This document shows, piece after piece, positions 7,135-13,818 of a DNA stretch of 29,007 nt. The DNA is from a virus. The number at the start of each line of letters is the position of its first letter. Within the stretch, counting starts at the first letter, position 1. A model generated the notes under the pieces. It was not told the origin of the DNA, did no database searches, and saw only the letters and a list, made by a program, of their open reading frames with translations. The stretch is from positions 1 through 29,007 of IMG/VR virus record IMGVR_UViG_3300009002_000030. One strand, written 5' to 3'. Position numbers and translations under genes: made by a program.

Positions 7135-7703
7135 TACTTTAACATCCTTCTGCTGTCCGCAAACACTTTTGACTTTCTTGCTTTCTCGAATCTTTCGGTC
7201 GGTAAGAATAAAGCTGTGTCCCACTCAGTGGAATTTATCTCTATGAACTCCGACTTCACCTGACTCGAAAGATAATGTTTAAAAGTCGGTTTAAAATACT
7301 TATACTTAGAAGCACTATTTAGTACATCGTAAGAGATTTTCAGCTTCGTTGACGCATCATACTTAGTATTATTTGTTATACTATATAATGAATCCATCAA
7401 TTTAGCACGAAGCTGAGGTGGAAGATAATGTAAATTAATTCCATAGAACCCACCAGCTGCTGGACCAACCATAAAAATAAGCGGAAACTTATCGTAGTAT
7501 GGCAGTGTCTTTGCTCCCTTTGGATCGTATCTAAAATGATACATACGTCCAATCAGAACACGTTTCGATTTATCCATATCAGAGAGTATGTTTGATGGAT
7601 ACGCAGAAGCACTTCTTTGCTTGCGTGCCTTGTCTCTGTACCAATCTCTGGCAGCTTGGGTACGAGCTGGGATCTGTCCCTGTCGCACACCTTTAAGTAA
7701 CAT
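7134..7703 (-). CDS. probable DNA end protector (gp2-like) or related virion protein
   Basis: This protein has 189 residues from ATG 7703. The conserved centre reads YHFRYDPKGAKTLPYYDKFP, then GGFYGINLHYLPPQLRAKLM. I associate this with proteins annotated as gp2 DNA end protector or as virion structural proteins in T4-like phages. Its place next to gene 4 matches the T4 order 2-4, and gp2 protects packaged DNA ends from RecBCD. The name is tentative because I cannot align it. The N-terminal part is basic, fitting a DNA binder. ATG 7703 has no Shine-Dalgarno. The frame stays open back to the gp4 stop, and AAGAGGA at 7738-7732 precedes two ATC codons (7727, 7724), so translation may begin earlier at a non-standard start. 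Confidence 0.55.
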   Translation of the reverse strand: MLLKGVRQGQIPARTQAARDWYRDKARKQRSASAYPSNILSDMDKSKRVLIGRMYHFRYDPKGAKTLPYYDKFPLIFMVGPAAGGFYGINLHYLPPQLRAKLMDSLYSITNNTKYDASTKLKISYDVLNSASKYKYFKPTFKHYLSSQVKSEFIEINSTEWDTALFLPTERFEKARKSKVFADSRRMLK

Positions 7704-7745
7704 GTCGTCGAATACTGAAGCGATGATCTTATCCTCTTGTTGATA

Positions 7746-8186
7746 CTATTTAGGAGACTTCTTGAACAATTCTTTCTCGGTAAGTATCTGAAACTTCCAA
7801 TTTCTGTCCTTACAATACTCTACAGCAGCTTCCCATTTAGCTTGATTCACACCCCATGTTTTAACTTCATTTAAATACTTTTTTGTCAATCTCTTCTGTG
7901 CTTTGGGGGCGTGCGTCTGTCCGTATGGCTTCACTTCAATCATTATCACTTCTTTGTTACTTGTTTTAATTAAGAAGTCTACAAAGTAACGGTGTTTCTT
8001 TCCGTCAATAGGTGAACGATAGCCAATGGGGAACGGCTCAGATGCCCACCATATTATGTCAGGGTTCTTGTCAAAGTATGACATACAATTTAACTCCCAG
8101 CTCGACCTGTATGTGATGCTGGAAGAGTCTCCCTTATATTTCTCAGGAAACTTACATTGATATTTACCGCTGTAGAATTTGCTCAC
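7746..8186 (-). CDS. gp4: head completion nuclease (gp4-like)
   Basis: T4 gp4 (gp50) completes filled heads before tail joining and has a PD-(D/E)XK (TnsA-like) nuclease fold. I take the GTG at 8186 as start (146 residues): it follows AAGGA at 8196-8192 by five bases, and the protein then begins MSKFYSGKYQ, like T4 gp4. An in-frame ATG at 8228 lies inside or before the late promoter and would not be on the late transcript. The conserved core includes TYRSSWELNCMSYFDKNPDI, FPIGY, KHRYFVDF and IEVKP. The putative active residues are E31, D70, E84 and K86, all present, so the nuclease is probably active. It is the first gene of the leftward operon; a 36-base leader is predicted from the promoter at 8235-8228. 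Confidence 0.88.
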   Translation of the reverse strand: MSKFYSGKYQCKFPEKYKGDSSSITYRSSWELNCMSYFDKNPDIIWWASEPFPIGYRSPIDGKKHRYFVDFLIKTSNKEVIMIEVKPYGQTHAPKAQKRLTKKYLNEVKTWGVNQAKWEAAVEYCKDRNWKFQILTEKELFKKSPK

Positions 8187-8195
8187 ACCTTTCCT

Positions 8196-8203
8196 TATAA
8201 ATA
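8196..8203 (+). promoter_or_regulatory. T4-type late promoter, rightward (hub operon)
   Basis: This is an exact TATAAATA on the plus strand, 44 bases before the gp48 start. By T4 spacing the start site is about 8209, and the transcript would carry AAAGG (8235-8239) ahead of ATG 8248. It lies inside the leader of the opposing gp4 transcript and overlaps the gp4 ribosome binding site on the other strand. Confidence 0.8.
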
Positions 8204-8227
8204 GAGTATATTGTAATACAACACGCA

Positions 8228-8235
8228 TATTTATA
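8228..8235 (-). promoter_or_regulatory. T4-type late promoter, leftward (gp4 to tape-measure operon)
   Basis: The plus strand reads TATTTATA, so the minus strand has an exact TATAAATA. The predicted start is about 8222, 36 bases before the gp4 GTG at 8186. This promoter faces the rightward late promoter 25 bases away, and the two predicted transcripts overlap at their 5' ends (about 8209-8222). Confidence 0.8.
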
Positions 8236-8247
8236 AAGGTAAGTTAA

Positions 8248-9339
8248 ATGCCAAAAATAAGTCTTAAACAATTGACATCAGCAGGCAAGTCCGTAGTTGC
8301 TTCTGCTACAGGAAAGTTGGAGAGCATAGCGGGCGCTGCTGGACAAGGCGCTTTTGGTGTTTCTATTGGTAAGAATGGGATCTCGGTAAACGCAAACTTT
8401 AATGAGTTGCTTGAGAAAAAGAAAAGAGGCAATCTTGTAAAGAGTCCTTTAGCAAACCTATTTGATAATCCAAAGATACAAGACCAATTACAATTCCCGT
8501 CAACACTTGATAATGATCACTATATGATCTTCAGTGTTATCGAGACGAATCGTAAGAATAGAGAAGTCGCGCCAATTAAGCGAGTGACAAGAAACATTAT
8601 TCTCCCTATACCATCAAACCTGAATGTATCATATGGCGCAGACTATGAGAATGCTGAGCTTGGTGTATTTGGGGGCGCAGCTGCTGGGCAGGTTGATTTT
8701 GCTGGCTCTGGCGGCGATATCGGCAATCTAATTAGCTCAAAGATAAAGGGCGCTATTGCTGGCACAGGTAGTGGTCGTGAAGAATTGTTATCTGCTGGTG
8801 CGGCTGCGGCAACAACAGCGGCGGCAGGTTCGGTCGGTGGTGGTCTTGGTGCGTTGCTTGCGGGTGGTGCTACAGCAGGTGGTGTCGCAGCAGGTATCGG
8901 TAAGAATGAAGGCATTGCAATAAACCCTCATATGGCTGTCATGTTCAAGGGTGTTGGATTCAGAGAGCATGAGTTTGCGTATAAATTTATTGCCCGAAAC
9001 ATGCAAGAGTCTGAGCAGATTAAAAAGATAATCAACACCTTTAAATACCATATGCACCCAGACTTCTTTGCGGGCAATCTCGCATTCAGTTATCCCGATG
9101 AGTTTGTGATCAACTTTGCTGATAGCATTTCAAGTAACTTATATTCTATTGGCGATTGTGTTCTCAAGAACTTAAACATCAGTTATAATTCGCAAGGAGT
9201 CCCTTTGTTCTTCGAAGATACTGGCGCTCCTGTTTCTGTTGAGATAACATTACAATTCCAAGAAATGAAAATCATCACTAAATCTGATATGGACAATCCG
9301 AATCAAACAGGGTTCTCAGTTGGAGGAGAAAGCAGCTAA
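8248..9339 (+). CDS. gp48: baseplate tail-tube cap (gp48-like)
   Basis: In T4, gp48 closes the hub above gp27 and, with gp54, makes the platform for tube polymerisation. This protein has 363 residues, close to T4 (364). Supporting stretches are LQFPSTLDNDHYMIFSVIET, ILPIPSNLNVSYGADYENAE, AINPHMAVMFKGVGFREHEF, IKKIINTFKYHMHPDFFAGN, FSYPDEFVINFAD and SVEITLQFQEMKIITKSDMD. Together they read as a tube-like fold with a C-terminal YGYQ-type beta core. Residues of about 140-218 are a striking Gly/Ala insertion (GAAAGQ, AAAATTAAAGSVGGGLGALL) that could be a flexible or membrane-active loop. ATG 8248 has AAAGG eight bases upstream. The stop overlaps the gp53 start as TAATG. Confidence 0.83.
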   Translation: MPKISLKQLTSAGKSVVASATGKLESIAGAAGQGAFGVSIGKNGISVNANFNELLEKKKRGNLVKSPLANLFDNPKIQDQLQFPSTLDNDHYMIFSVIETNRKNREVAPIKRVTRNIILPIPSNLNVSYGADYENAELGVFGGAAAGQVDFAGSGGDIGNLISSKIKGAIAGTGSGREELLSAGAAAATTAAAGSVGGGLGALLAGGATAGGVAAGIGKNEGIAINPHMAVMFKGVGFREHEFAYKFIARNMQESEQIKKIINTFKYHMHPDFFAGNLAFSYPDEFVINFADSISSNLYSIGDCVLKNLNISYNSQGVPLFFEDTGAPVSVEITLQFQEMKIITKSDMDNPNQTGFSVGGESS

Positions 9340-9956
9340 TGTCAAAATACTTTTCATATTTCCCAACAACACCGCATGATATTACAAACGAAAACCGAAC
9401 GGTTAAGTTAACAAACATCTTGCGCAGATTTAAAGTAGATTCAAGTCTAAAAGATAGAGCACTGGTCTTTTATGATTATCAAATTCAAGAGGGTGACCGC
9501 CCAGACACAATAGCCGAGAAGTATTATGGTAGCGCCAATTATTCTTGGTTGGTTATGCACTTTAATGATATGAATGACGTGTTGCGCGACTTCCCATTAT
9601 TCGGAGATAACTTCGAGAATTTCGTCGCAGGAAAGTATGGTTCTGTTGCTACAGCTCAGAGCACTATCCATGAGTATAGGATATTCTGCAGACATAGAGA
9701 TGCGAATGGTGTCGACACACCAGCCAAAAAACGAACTCTTATTGACGGCACTATAATCGAAGAAAGGGTATTGGTCGTTGACCTGACAACATTCAACGCA
9801 ACCGACAGTGCATACAAATATAATGTAGCTGGCGTGACAAAGTATGATTACGAAGTAGAGTTGAATGAAAAAAGGCGCGACATCGAATTGTTGGATGTTA
9901 AATACTTACCAACTGTACGTGATGAAGTTGAAAATGTACTCAGGAATGGCATCTAA
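9339..9956 (+). CDS. gp53: baseplate wedge protein (gp53-like)
   Basis: gp53 binds the assembled wedge and helps six wedges join around the hub. This copy has 205 residues (T4: 196). The N-terminus KYFSYFPTTPHDITNENRTV is typical. Residues of about 45-85 (YQIQEGDRPDTIAEKYYGSA, NYSWLVMHFNDM) have the LysM-like pattern known in gp53. The middle holds a small variable region (about 105-150), and the C-terminus returns to the family pattern (KRRDIELLDVKYLPTVRDEV). Start and previous stop share one base, and GGAGGAGAA lies about ten bases upstream of the ATG. It is the second gene of the late hub operon. Confidence 0.92.
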   Translation: MSKYFSYFPTTPHDITNENRTVKLTNILRRFKVDSSLKDRALVFYDYQIQEGDRPDTIAEKYYGSANYSWLVMHFNDMNDVLRDFPLFGDNFENFVAGKYGSVATAQSTIHEYRIFCRHRDANGVDTPAKKRTLIDGTIIEERVLVVDLTTFNATDSAYKYNVAGVTKYDYEVELNEKRRDIELLDVKYLPTVRDEVENVLRNGI

Positions 9957-9958
9957 TA

Positions 9959-11329
9959 ATGGCAATGACAGGCGATAGTGCAGTAGGATACAATAAACCT
10001 GGAGACGTTGATGTCAGGTCATTCACACTTGTATCATCATCAGGGCAGGTAATTGAGATTGAAGATCTAGTATTAGACTTCAGCATCTTTCAGAATCTGT
10101 TTGAGCATTATATGACTTGTGAAATTGTTATCAACGATTCAGTCGGTCTTATCAATACGCTCAAGGGTGATCCAGACTCTAACGTGCAAGGCGGGTTTGG
10201 CGGGCTAGAACTATTGTGCATTTCATATAGATCAAATAGTGATGATCTTGAGTGGAAGAATCACATATTCTCGCTATATGAATTGTCAGATAGAAGTAAG
10301 ATTGCCGAAAGAAGTGAAGCATATATCCTCACAGGCATTAGCATTGAAGCTGTGACGAACGCTTCACAAAAGGTACACAAATCGTTTGGTAACGGTGGTG
10401 GCAATAAAATTTCTAATATGATTAGCTCTGTTATGAAAGAGTATTTCTATAATCCAGTTATTAATGGTTTGTATTATGATCTAAGAACTGTTTGTGGGTT
10501 CCAAGTAAGTAAGCCTCCAACCATAGACGAGACAACAGGAGCACAACGCTACATAATACCAAACCTTTCTGTTGATGATACTATAGACTTCTTTGCTGAT
10601 GAGTCAGACTCTGATGATCACATCCCATACTACGTTTTCTATGAGAATAGTCATGGATTTAATTATCGCAATATAGGATCTCTTGTCCAGCAAGAGGTTA
10701 AAGAAACATTTACATATGCTATAATGAATAGCGACACAGCTGTTGGCGATGCAGAAAAGAATTATGATCGAAATAAAATAATGTCGTTTAATGTAATTAA
10801 GCAAGCTAATTTCTTAGACAATATAGAACAAGGTTTATACAAAACGCAATCAACACACATCGATCTACTTAAAAAGACTAAGCGTGTGACAAACTTTGAT
10901 TATGAGAAACACTTTGATAAGTTTAAGACATTACAGTCATTGAAAATTGCAGGTCTCGTAGAAAAGCCATCAATATCAAGACTATTCACAACAGACCACG
11001 GCAGAGATTCTGACACAAACTTCCAGCCCGAGAAACCATTACCGAAAACGTCTAATGAAACTGCAGGACACACAGACTCATACTCTACTCACATCTTCAA
11101 TACGATGATGGAAGTTACTGTTCCTGGAGACAGTGAAATTGATGTTGGTGACGTCATTTATTTGACAATCCCACCATCAGCCATCACGGAAGACCAAGAA
11201 GACGGGGAAGATAAATACCTGAGTGGTAAGTATATCGTAACAAAAGTTCGCCAAAAAATGCTAGGCAATAATGGCGATACATCAACTACAATAATGGAAT
11301 GCGGCAAGGACACAGGTATAAAAGTATGA
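9959..11329 (+). CDS. baseplate hub protein (gp27-like)
   Basis: This 456-residue protein starts two bases after the gp53 stop. Position and layout point to the trimeric hub protein that carries the gp5 spike (T4 gp27, 391 residues). An early beta-rich domain contains the pattern LVLDFSIFQNLFEHYMTCEI followed by INDSVGLINT and LELLCISYRS. A middle domain contains SVDDTIDFFADESD and YYVFYENSHGFNYRNIGSLV, a hub-type signature also seen in gpD/VgrG-like proteins. The C-terminal barrel has HIFNTMMEVTVPGDSEIDVG, then DVIYLTIPP and YLSGKYIVTKVRQKM. That last part matches the D3/D4 barrel of phage and type VI hubs. Its stop overlaps the next start as ATGA. Similarity to T4 gp27 itself is weak by eye, so the call rests on fold-like motifs and on gp5 lying downstream. 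Confidence 0.68.
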   Translation: MAMTGDSAVGYNKPGDVDVRSFTLVSSSGQVIEIEDLVLDFSIFQNLFEHYMTCEIVINDSVGLINTLKGDPDSNVQGGFGGLELLCISYRSNSDDLEWKNHIFSLYELSDRSKIAERSEAYILTGISIEAVTNASQKVHKSFGNGGGNKISNMISSVMKEYFYNPVINGLYYDLRTVCGFQVSKPPTIDETTGAQRYIIPNLSVDDTIDFFADESDSDDHIPYYVFYENSHGFNYRNIGSLVQQEVKETFTYAIMNSDTAVGDAEKNYDRNKIMSFNVIKQANFLDNIEQGLYKTQSTHIDLLKKTKRVTNFDYEKHFDKFKTLQSLKIAGLVEKPSISRLFTTDHGRDSDTNFQPEKPLPKTSNETAGHTDSYSTHIFNTMMEVTVPGDSEIDVGDVIYLTIPPSAITEDQEDGEDKYLSGKYIVTKVRQKMLGNNGDTSTTIMECGKDTGIKV

Positions 11330-12201
11330 TTCTCTCGTTTAAAGAAAAGCAATTAATGGAACAATACCAACAGCTTGAAGAGAAGCTGATCATGTTTAAT
11401 AACGGCGCTCGTTATGGACAGATTGTTTTCCTTGCTGGAGGCGCAGGTTCTGGTAAAGGGTTTGCTTTAGCCAACTTTATGGAAGGTGATAAGTTTAAAG
11501 TCCGTGATGTTGATGTGTGGAAAGAAGCATTCCTTAAAATCAATGAGTTGAAAGGTAAATATCCAGAGATAAAGGGATTGAACCTCAGTAAGCCAGCTGA
11601 TGTATTCAAGCTACATGAGTTCACAAAGAAGTTTAAAATAAAAGAAAACTCATTAACCGCAATGTTGAATGATGTTGTTCGATCAGGTTCTGCCAAGAAA
11701 GGCACATTACCAAACATCGTATTTGATATTACATTGAAAGATTTAAAACAAATGACCGAAGTTTTGAAGTTGGTCGAGGCTGTAGGATATAAGCCCAAAG
11801 ACATTCATGTAAACTGGGTCTTAACAAAGTATGAAGTTGCTGTTCAGAACAACCAAGAAAGACCACGCATAGTGCCTGATGATATTCTCCTGAAGACACA
11901 CAAGGGTGCTGCCCAAACAATGTCCGAGATTGTCAAAGGTAACTTGCCGAGAGGTGTTGACGGTCAAGTAAATGTCATTCTTAATAATAGAGAAAACACA
12001 ATACCAAGACTCAACAAAGACGGAAAGGTTTTTGTTGGTAAAGGTGGTAATATTGTAGTAAAAGATTTCACATACTTGCGTCTGAAGAAAGAAGGAAAGC
12101 CTTTCTCAAAAGAATCGGTTGTCCAGAAACAAGTATTTGATTGGATTAAACAAAACGCTCCGAAGGATGCGTTATCAACAATAGACGAACCGAGGATGTA
12201 A
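11326..12201 (+). CDS. P-loop kinase-like protein (zeta-toxin-like fold)
   Basis: I take the ATG at 11326, which overlaps the previous stop as ATGA, giving 291 residues; an upstream in-frame start at 11299 would sit inside the hub gene. After a short helix comes QIVFLAGGAGSGKG, a Walker A with K44 whose last position is Gly (then Phe) instead of Ser/Thr. Later elements fit the zeta-toxin / polynucleotide-kinase group: DVDVW after the P-loop (D61, D63), the strand NIVFDITLKD (D134), EAVGYKPKDIHVNWVL, and an Arg-containing lid segment ERPRIVPDDIL. The C-terminus is basic. A virion-operon location is unusual for a kinase; it may be a structural or morphogenetic protein built on this fold, or act on a nucleotide or sugar-nucleotide. 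Family membership is an inference from motifs. Confidence 0.68.
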   Translation: MILSFKEKQLMEQYQQLEEKLIMFNNGARYGQIVFLAGGAGSGKGFALANFMEGDKFKVRDVDVWKEAFLKINELKGKYPEIKGLNLSKPADVFKLHEFTKKFKIKENSLTAMLNDVVRSGSAKKGTLPNIVFDITLKDLKQMTEVLKLVEAVGYKPKDIHVNWVLTKYEVAVQNNQERPRIVPDDILLKTHKGAAQTMSEIVKGNLPRGVDGQVNVILNNRENTIPRLNKDGKVFVGKGGNIVVKDFTYLRLKKEGKPFSKESVVQKQVFDWIKQNAPKDALSTIDEPRM

Positions 12202-12203
12202 AA

Positions 12204-12377
12204 ATGCCATTACCTGGATCACAAAGAGAAAAGTTCTTATCTGAAGTTGCTGGAGCGAAAACTTCGCAGCCAGAATTCTTACAAGAAATTAAACTGCCGA
12301 AACATGATGTGGAGCAATTAGATGAGCAACCCAAAGCAAAAAAGCCAAAAGCAAAACGCGGAAGAAAGAAAAGTTAG
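12204..12377 (+). CDS. small Lys-rich protein, 57 aa
   Basis: ATG 12204 follows the kinase stop by two bases and has GAGGA (12192-12196) seven bases upstream. The N-terminal half is mixed (MPLPGSQREKFLSEVAGAKT) and the C-terminal 16 residues are almost all Lys, Arg, Pro and Ala (KAKKPKAKRGRKKS), like a nucleic-acid-binding or disordered tail. Its last 56 bases overlap the next small gene in another frame. I do not recognise the family. A role in DNA contact or as a basic peptide within the hub is conceivable but not shown. Confidence 0.65.
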   Translation: MPLPGSQREKFLSEVAGAKTSQPEFLQEIKLPKHDVEQLDEQPKAKKPKAKRGRKKS

Positions 12378-12498
12378 CTCAGAAGAAGTCGAGTTCGATC
12401 ACCTCAGTGATGGAGTGGATCAAAAAGAAAGCACCAAAAAAGCGTTAAAAAATGGTTTGTTATCGTTTCTGAAACATGCAGAAACAAAAGGTAAATAA
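12322..12498 (+). CDS. small hydrophilic protein, 58 aa, overlapping gene
   Basis: ATG 12322 lies inside the preceding small gene in a different frame and has an excellent ribosome binding site (GGAG at 12311-12314, seven bases upstream). The stop overlaps the gp5 ATG as TAATG, so the gene is well placed to feed ribosomes into gp5. The protein is very hydrophilic: a Lys/Gln-rich start (MSNPKQKSQKQNAEERK), an acidic middle (SSEEVEFDHLSDGVDQKEST) and a short amphipathic helix (ALKNGLLSFLKHAE) at the end. No family was recognised. The tight start and stop signals are the main evidence that it is real. Confidence 0.62.
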   Translation: MSNPKQKSQKQNAEERKVSSEEVEFDHLSDGVDQKESTKKALKNGLLSFLKHAETKGK

Positions 12499-13439
12499 TG
12501 CGAGAGTATATTGGTAGAGGCGACTTCACTTGGTTTGTGGGTGTAGTTGAAGATAGAAACGATCCAGTTCAGTTGGGTCGGGTTCGCGTGCGTGCGTATG
12601 GTTGGCATAATGAATCATTAGATGCAATCCCTACCAATGAACTGCCATGGGCTATTCCAGTCAATGGTGTTAGCTCGGCATCCGTAAGCGGTTTTGGCAA
12701 TTCACCTACTGGTCTGTTTGAAGGCTCATGGGTTATCGGATTCTTCGCAGATGGAGAGCGTGCTCAGGAGCCAATGATCCTCGGGTCATTAGCAGGCATC
12801 CCAACTAACCTTGCGGACACCGCACTTGGATTTAATGATCCTAATGGTAAGTATCCAACAGAAGTCAATATTCCAGATGTAAACAAACTAGCTCGTGGCG
12901 AGAACACTAAGGTACATGAGCTTGACACTACCATACCTGAGCCTGCTGCTCCCTATGCTGCTGTATATCCATACAACCATGTATATGAATCAGAGTCTGG
13001 ACACACCAAAGAATATGACGATACGCCAGACGCAGAAAGAATACGTGAACGCCATAAGAGCGGAACGTTTTATGAAGTGCATCCAAACGGCGATCGTGTA
13101 ACTCACATTGTAAATAACAATTATACTATTGTTGCCTCTAATAATGATGTGCATATTAAAGGTGTTTGTAATCTATTCATTGATCAGGATTGCAACACAA
13201 CCATTGGCGGTGACTGGAACATTAATGTGACAGGCGATAAGAACGAAACTATTGGTGGTGAGGTTGTAGAAACATACAGCAAAAGTAAAACAACAAAGAT
13301 CACTGACAACATAGTCGAATCTGTTGGTGGTAGTGTGACCGAAGATTACACTGGAAGCCAGAAAACATCTGCTGCTTCTATGGACATTAATGGCGGTTCA
13401 GCTATTGACATGGACGCTGGAAGGATTGATCTAAACTAA
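12498..13439 (+). CDS. gp5: baseplate central spike (gp5-like), no lysozyme domain
   Basis: This is the membrane-piercing spike under the hub. Of its 313 residues, the first ~100 form an OB-fold (FVGVVEDRNDPVQLGRVRVR, AYGWHN, GSWVIGFFADGERAQEPMIL). A linker of about 60 residues follows (PNGKYP, IPEPAAPYAAVYPYNHVY). From about residue 165 comes the VgrG/gpV-like segment SESGHTKEYDDTP, then ERHKSGTFYEVHPNGDRVTH, leading into a beta-helix of short repeats (NNNYTIVASNNDVHIKGVCN, IGGDWNINVTGDKNETIGGE). T4 gp5 (575 residues) has a lysozyme domain between OB-fold and helix; the linker here is too short and shows no lysozyme motif. Start and stop share one base with their neighbours (TAATG on both sides). 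The PAAR tip is the next gene. Confidence 0.9.
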   Translation: MREYIGRGDFTWFVGVVEDRNDPVQLGRVRVRAYGWHNESLDAIPTNELPWAIPVNGVSSASVSGFGNSPTGLFEGSWVIGFFADGERAQEPMILGSLAGIPTNLADTALGFNDPNGKYPTEVNIPDVNKLARGENTKVHELDTTIPEPAAPYAAVYPYNHVYESESGHTKEYDDTPDAERIRERHKSGTFYEVHPNGDRVTHIVNNNYTIVASNNDVHIKGVCNLFIDQDCNTTIGGDWNINVTGDKNETIGGEVVETYSKSKTTKITDNIVESVGGSVTEDYTGSQKTSAASMDINGGSAIDMDAGRIDLN

Positions 13440-13735
13440 TGCCTGCTATCGTACGAAAAGGAACAGACTCACACATTGGACACGCAAGTCCAACACCCAG
13501 CCCATTCCACAAAACATCATATGCTGCAGGGTCAGGTAATGTGTTTGTAAATGGTGCGGCTGCTGTAAGGGTTGGCGATAAAACTGGTTGCGGCGATCCT
13601 GCGACTGGTGGTTCAGGTAGTGTGTCCGTGAATGGTATTGCGGTACATCGTAAAGGCGATGCAACTGGCGGTCATGGATCGTGGGTTGGTAATGCTGCTG
13701 CTACTGGTTCAGGTAATGTTTTCGCTGGCGGTTAA
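13439..13735 (+). CDS. gp5.4: PAAR-domain spike tip (gp5.4-like)
   Basis: This 98-residue protein (T4 gp5.4: 97) caps the beta-helical spike with a sharp cone held by a metal ion. It shows the PAAR repeat pattern: MPAIVRKGTDSHIGHA, GSGNVFVNGAAAVRVGDKTG, GSGSVSVNGIAVHRKGDATG, GHGSWVGNAAATGSGNVFAG. Candidate metal ligands are H12 or H15, C51 (TGCGD) and H79 (GGHGS), in the usual order. The start overlaps the gp5 stop (TAATG), so spike and tip are probably made together. It is the last gene of the hub operon; a late promoter lies eight bases after its stop. Confidence 0.9.
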   Translation: MPAIVRKGTDSHIGHASPTPSPFHKTSYAAGSGNVFVNGAAAVRVGDKTGCGDPATGGSGSVSVNGIAVHRKGDATGGHGSWVGNAAATGSGNVFAGG

Positions 13736-13742
13736 ATGGCGT

Positions 13743-13750
13743 TATAAATA
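13743..13750 (+). promoter_or_regulatory. T4-type late promoter, wedge operon
   Basis: This is an exact TATAAATA in the short gap after the PAAR gene, with a predicted start near 13756. The leader to ATG 13819 is about 63 bases and contains a small hairpin (TAGAGA 13763-13768, TCTCTA 13775-13780). It should drive the Hc1-like gene and then gp25, gp6, gp7-like and gp8. Confidence 0.78.
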
Positions 13751-13818
13751 GATTACAATACTTAGAGAAGTACATCTCTATTATACATGAGTTTCAATTA
13801 CAAGTCAAGGTTTATTTT

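Noticed and set aside
7135-7224. Upstream in-frame extension of gp54 by 30 residues
   Set aside because: It would overlap the coding end of the preceding gene by 90 bases; MPFSVNDIV at 7134 fits the family start and the TAATG junction.
8980-8987. TATAAATT inside gp48, a near-match to the late box
   Set aside because: It is internal to a gene with one mismatch and no downstream start lacking a promoter; too weak to call. The same applies to CATAAATA at 21196-21203 in gp8.
11299-11325. Upstream in-frame extension of the P-loop protein (MRQGHRYKS)
   Set aside because: It lies wholly inside the hub gene in another frame and reads from a non-ATG-context start; the ATGA overlap at 11326 is the normal arrangement here.
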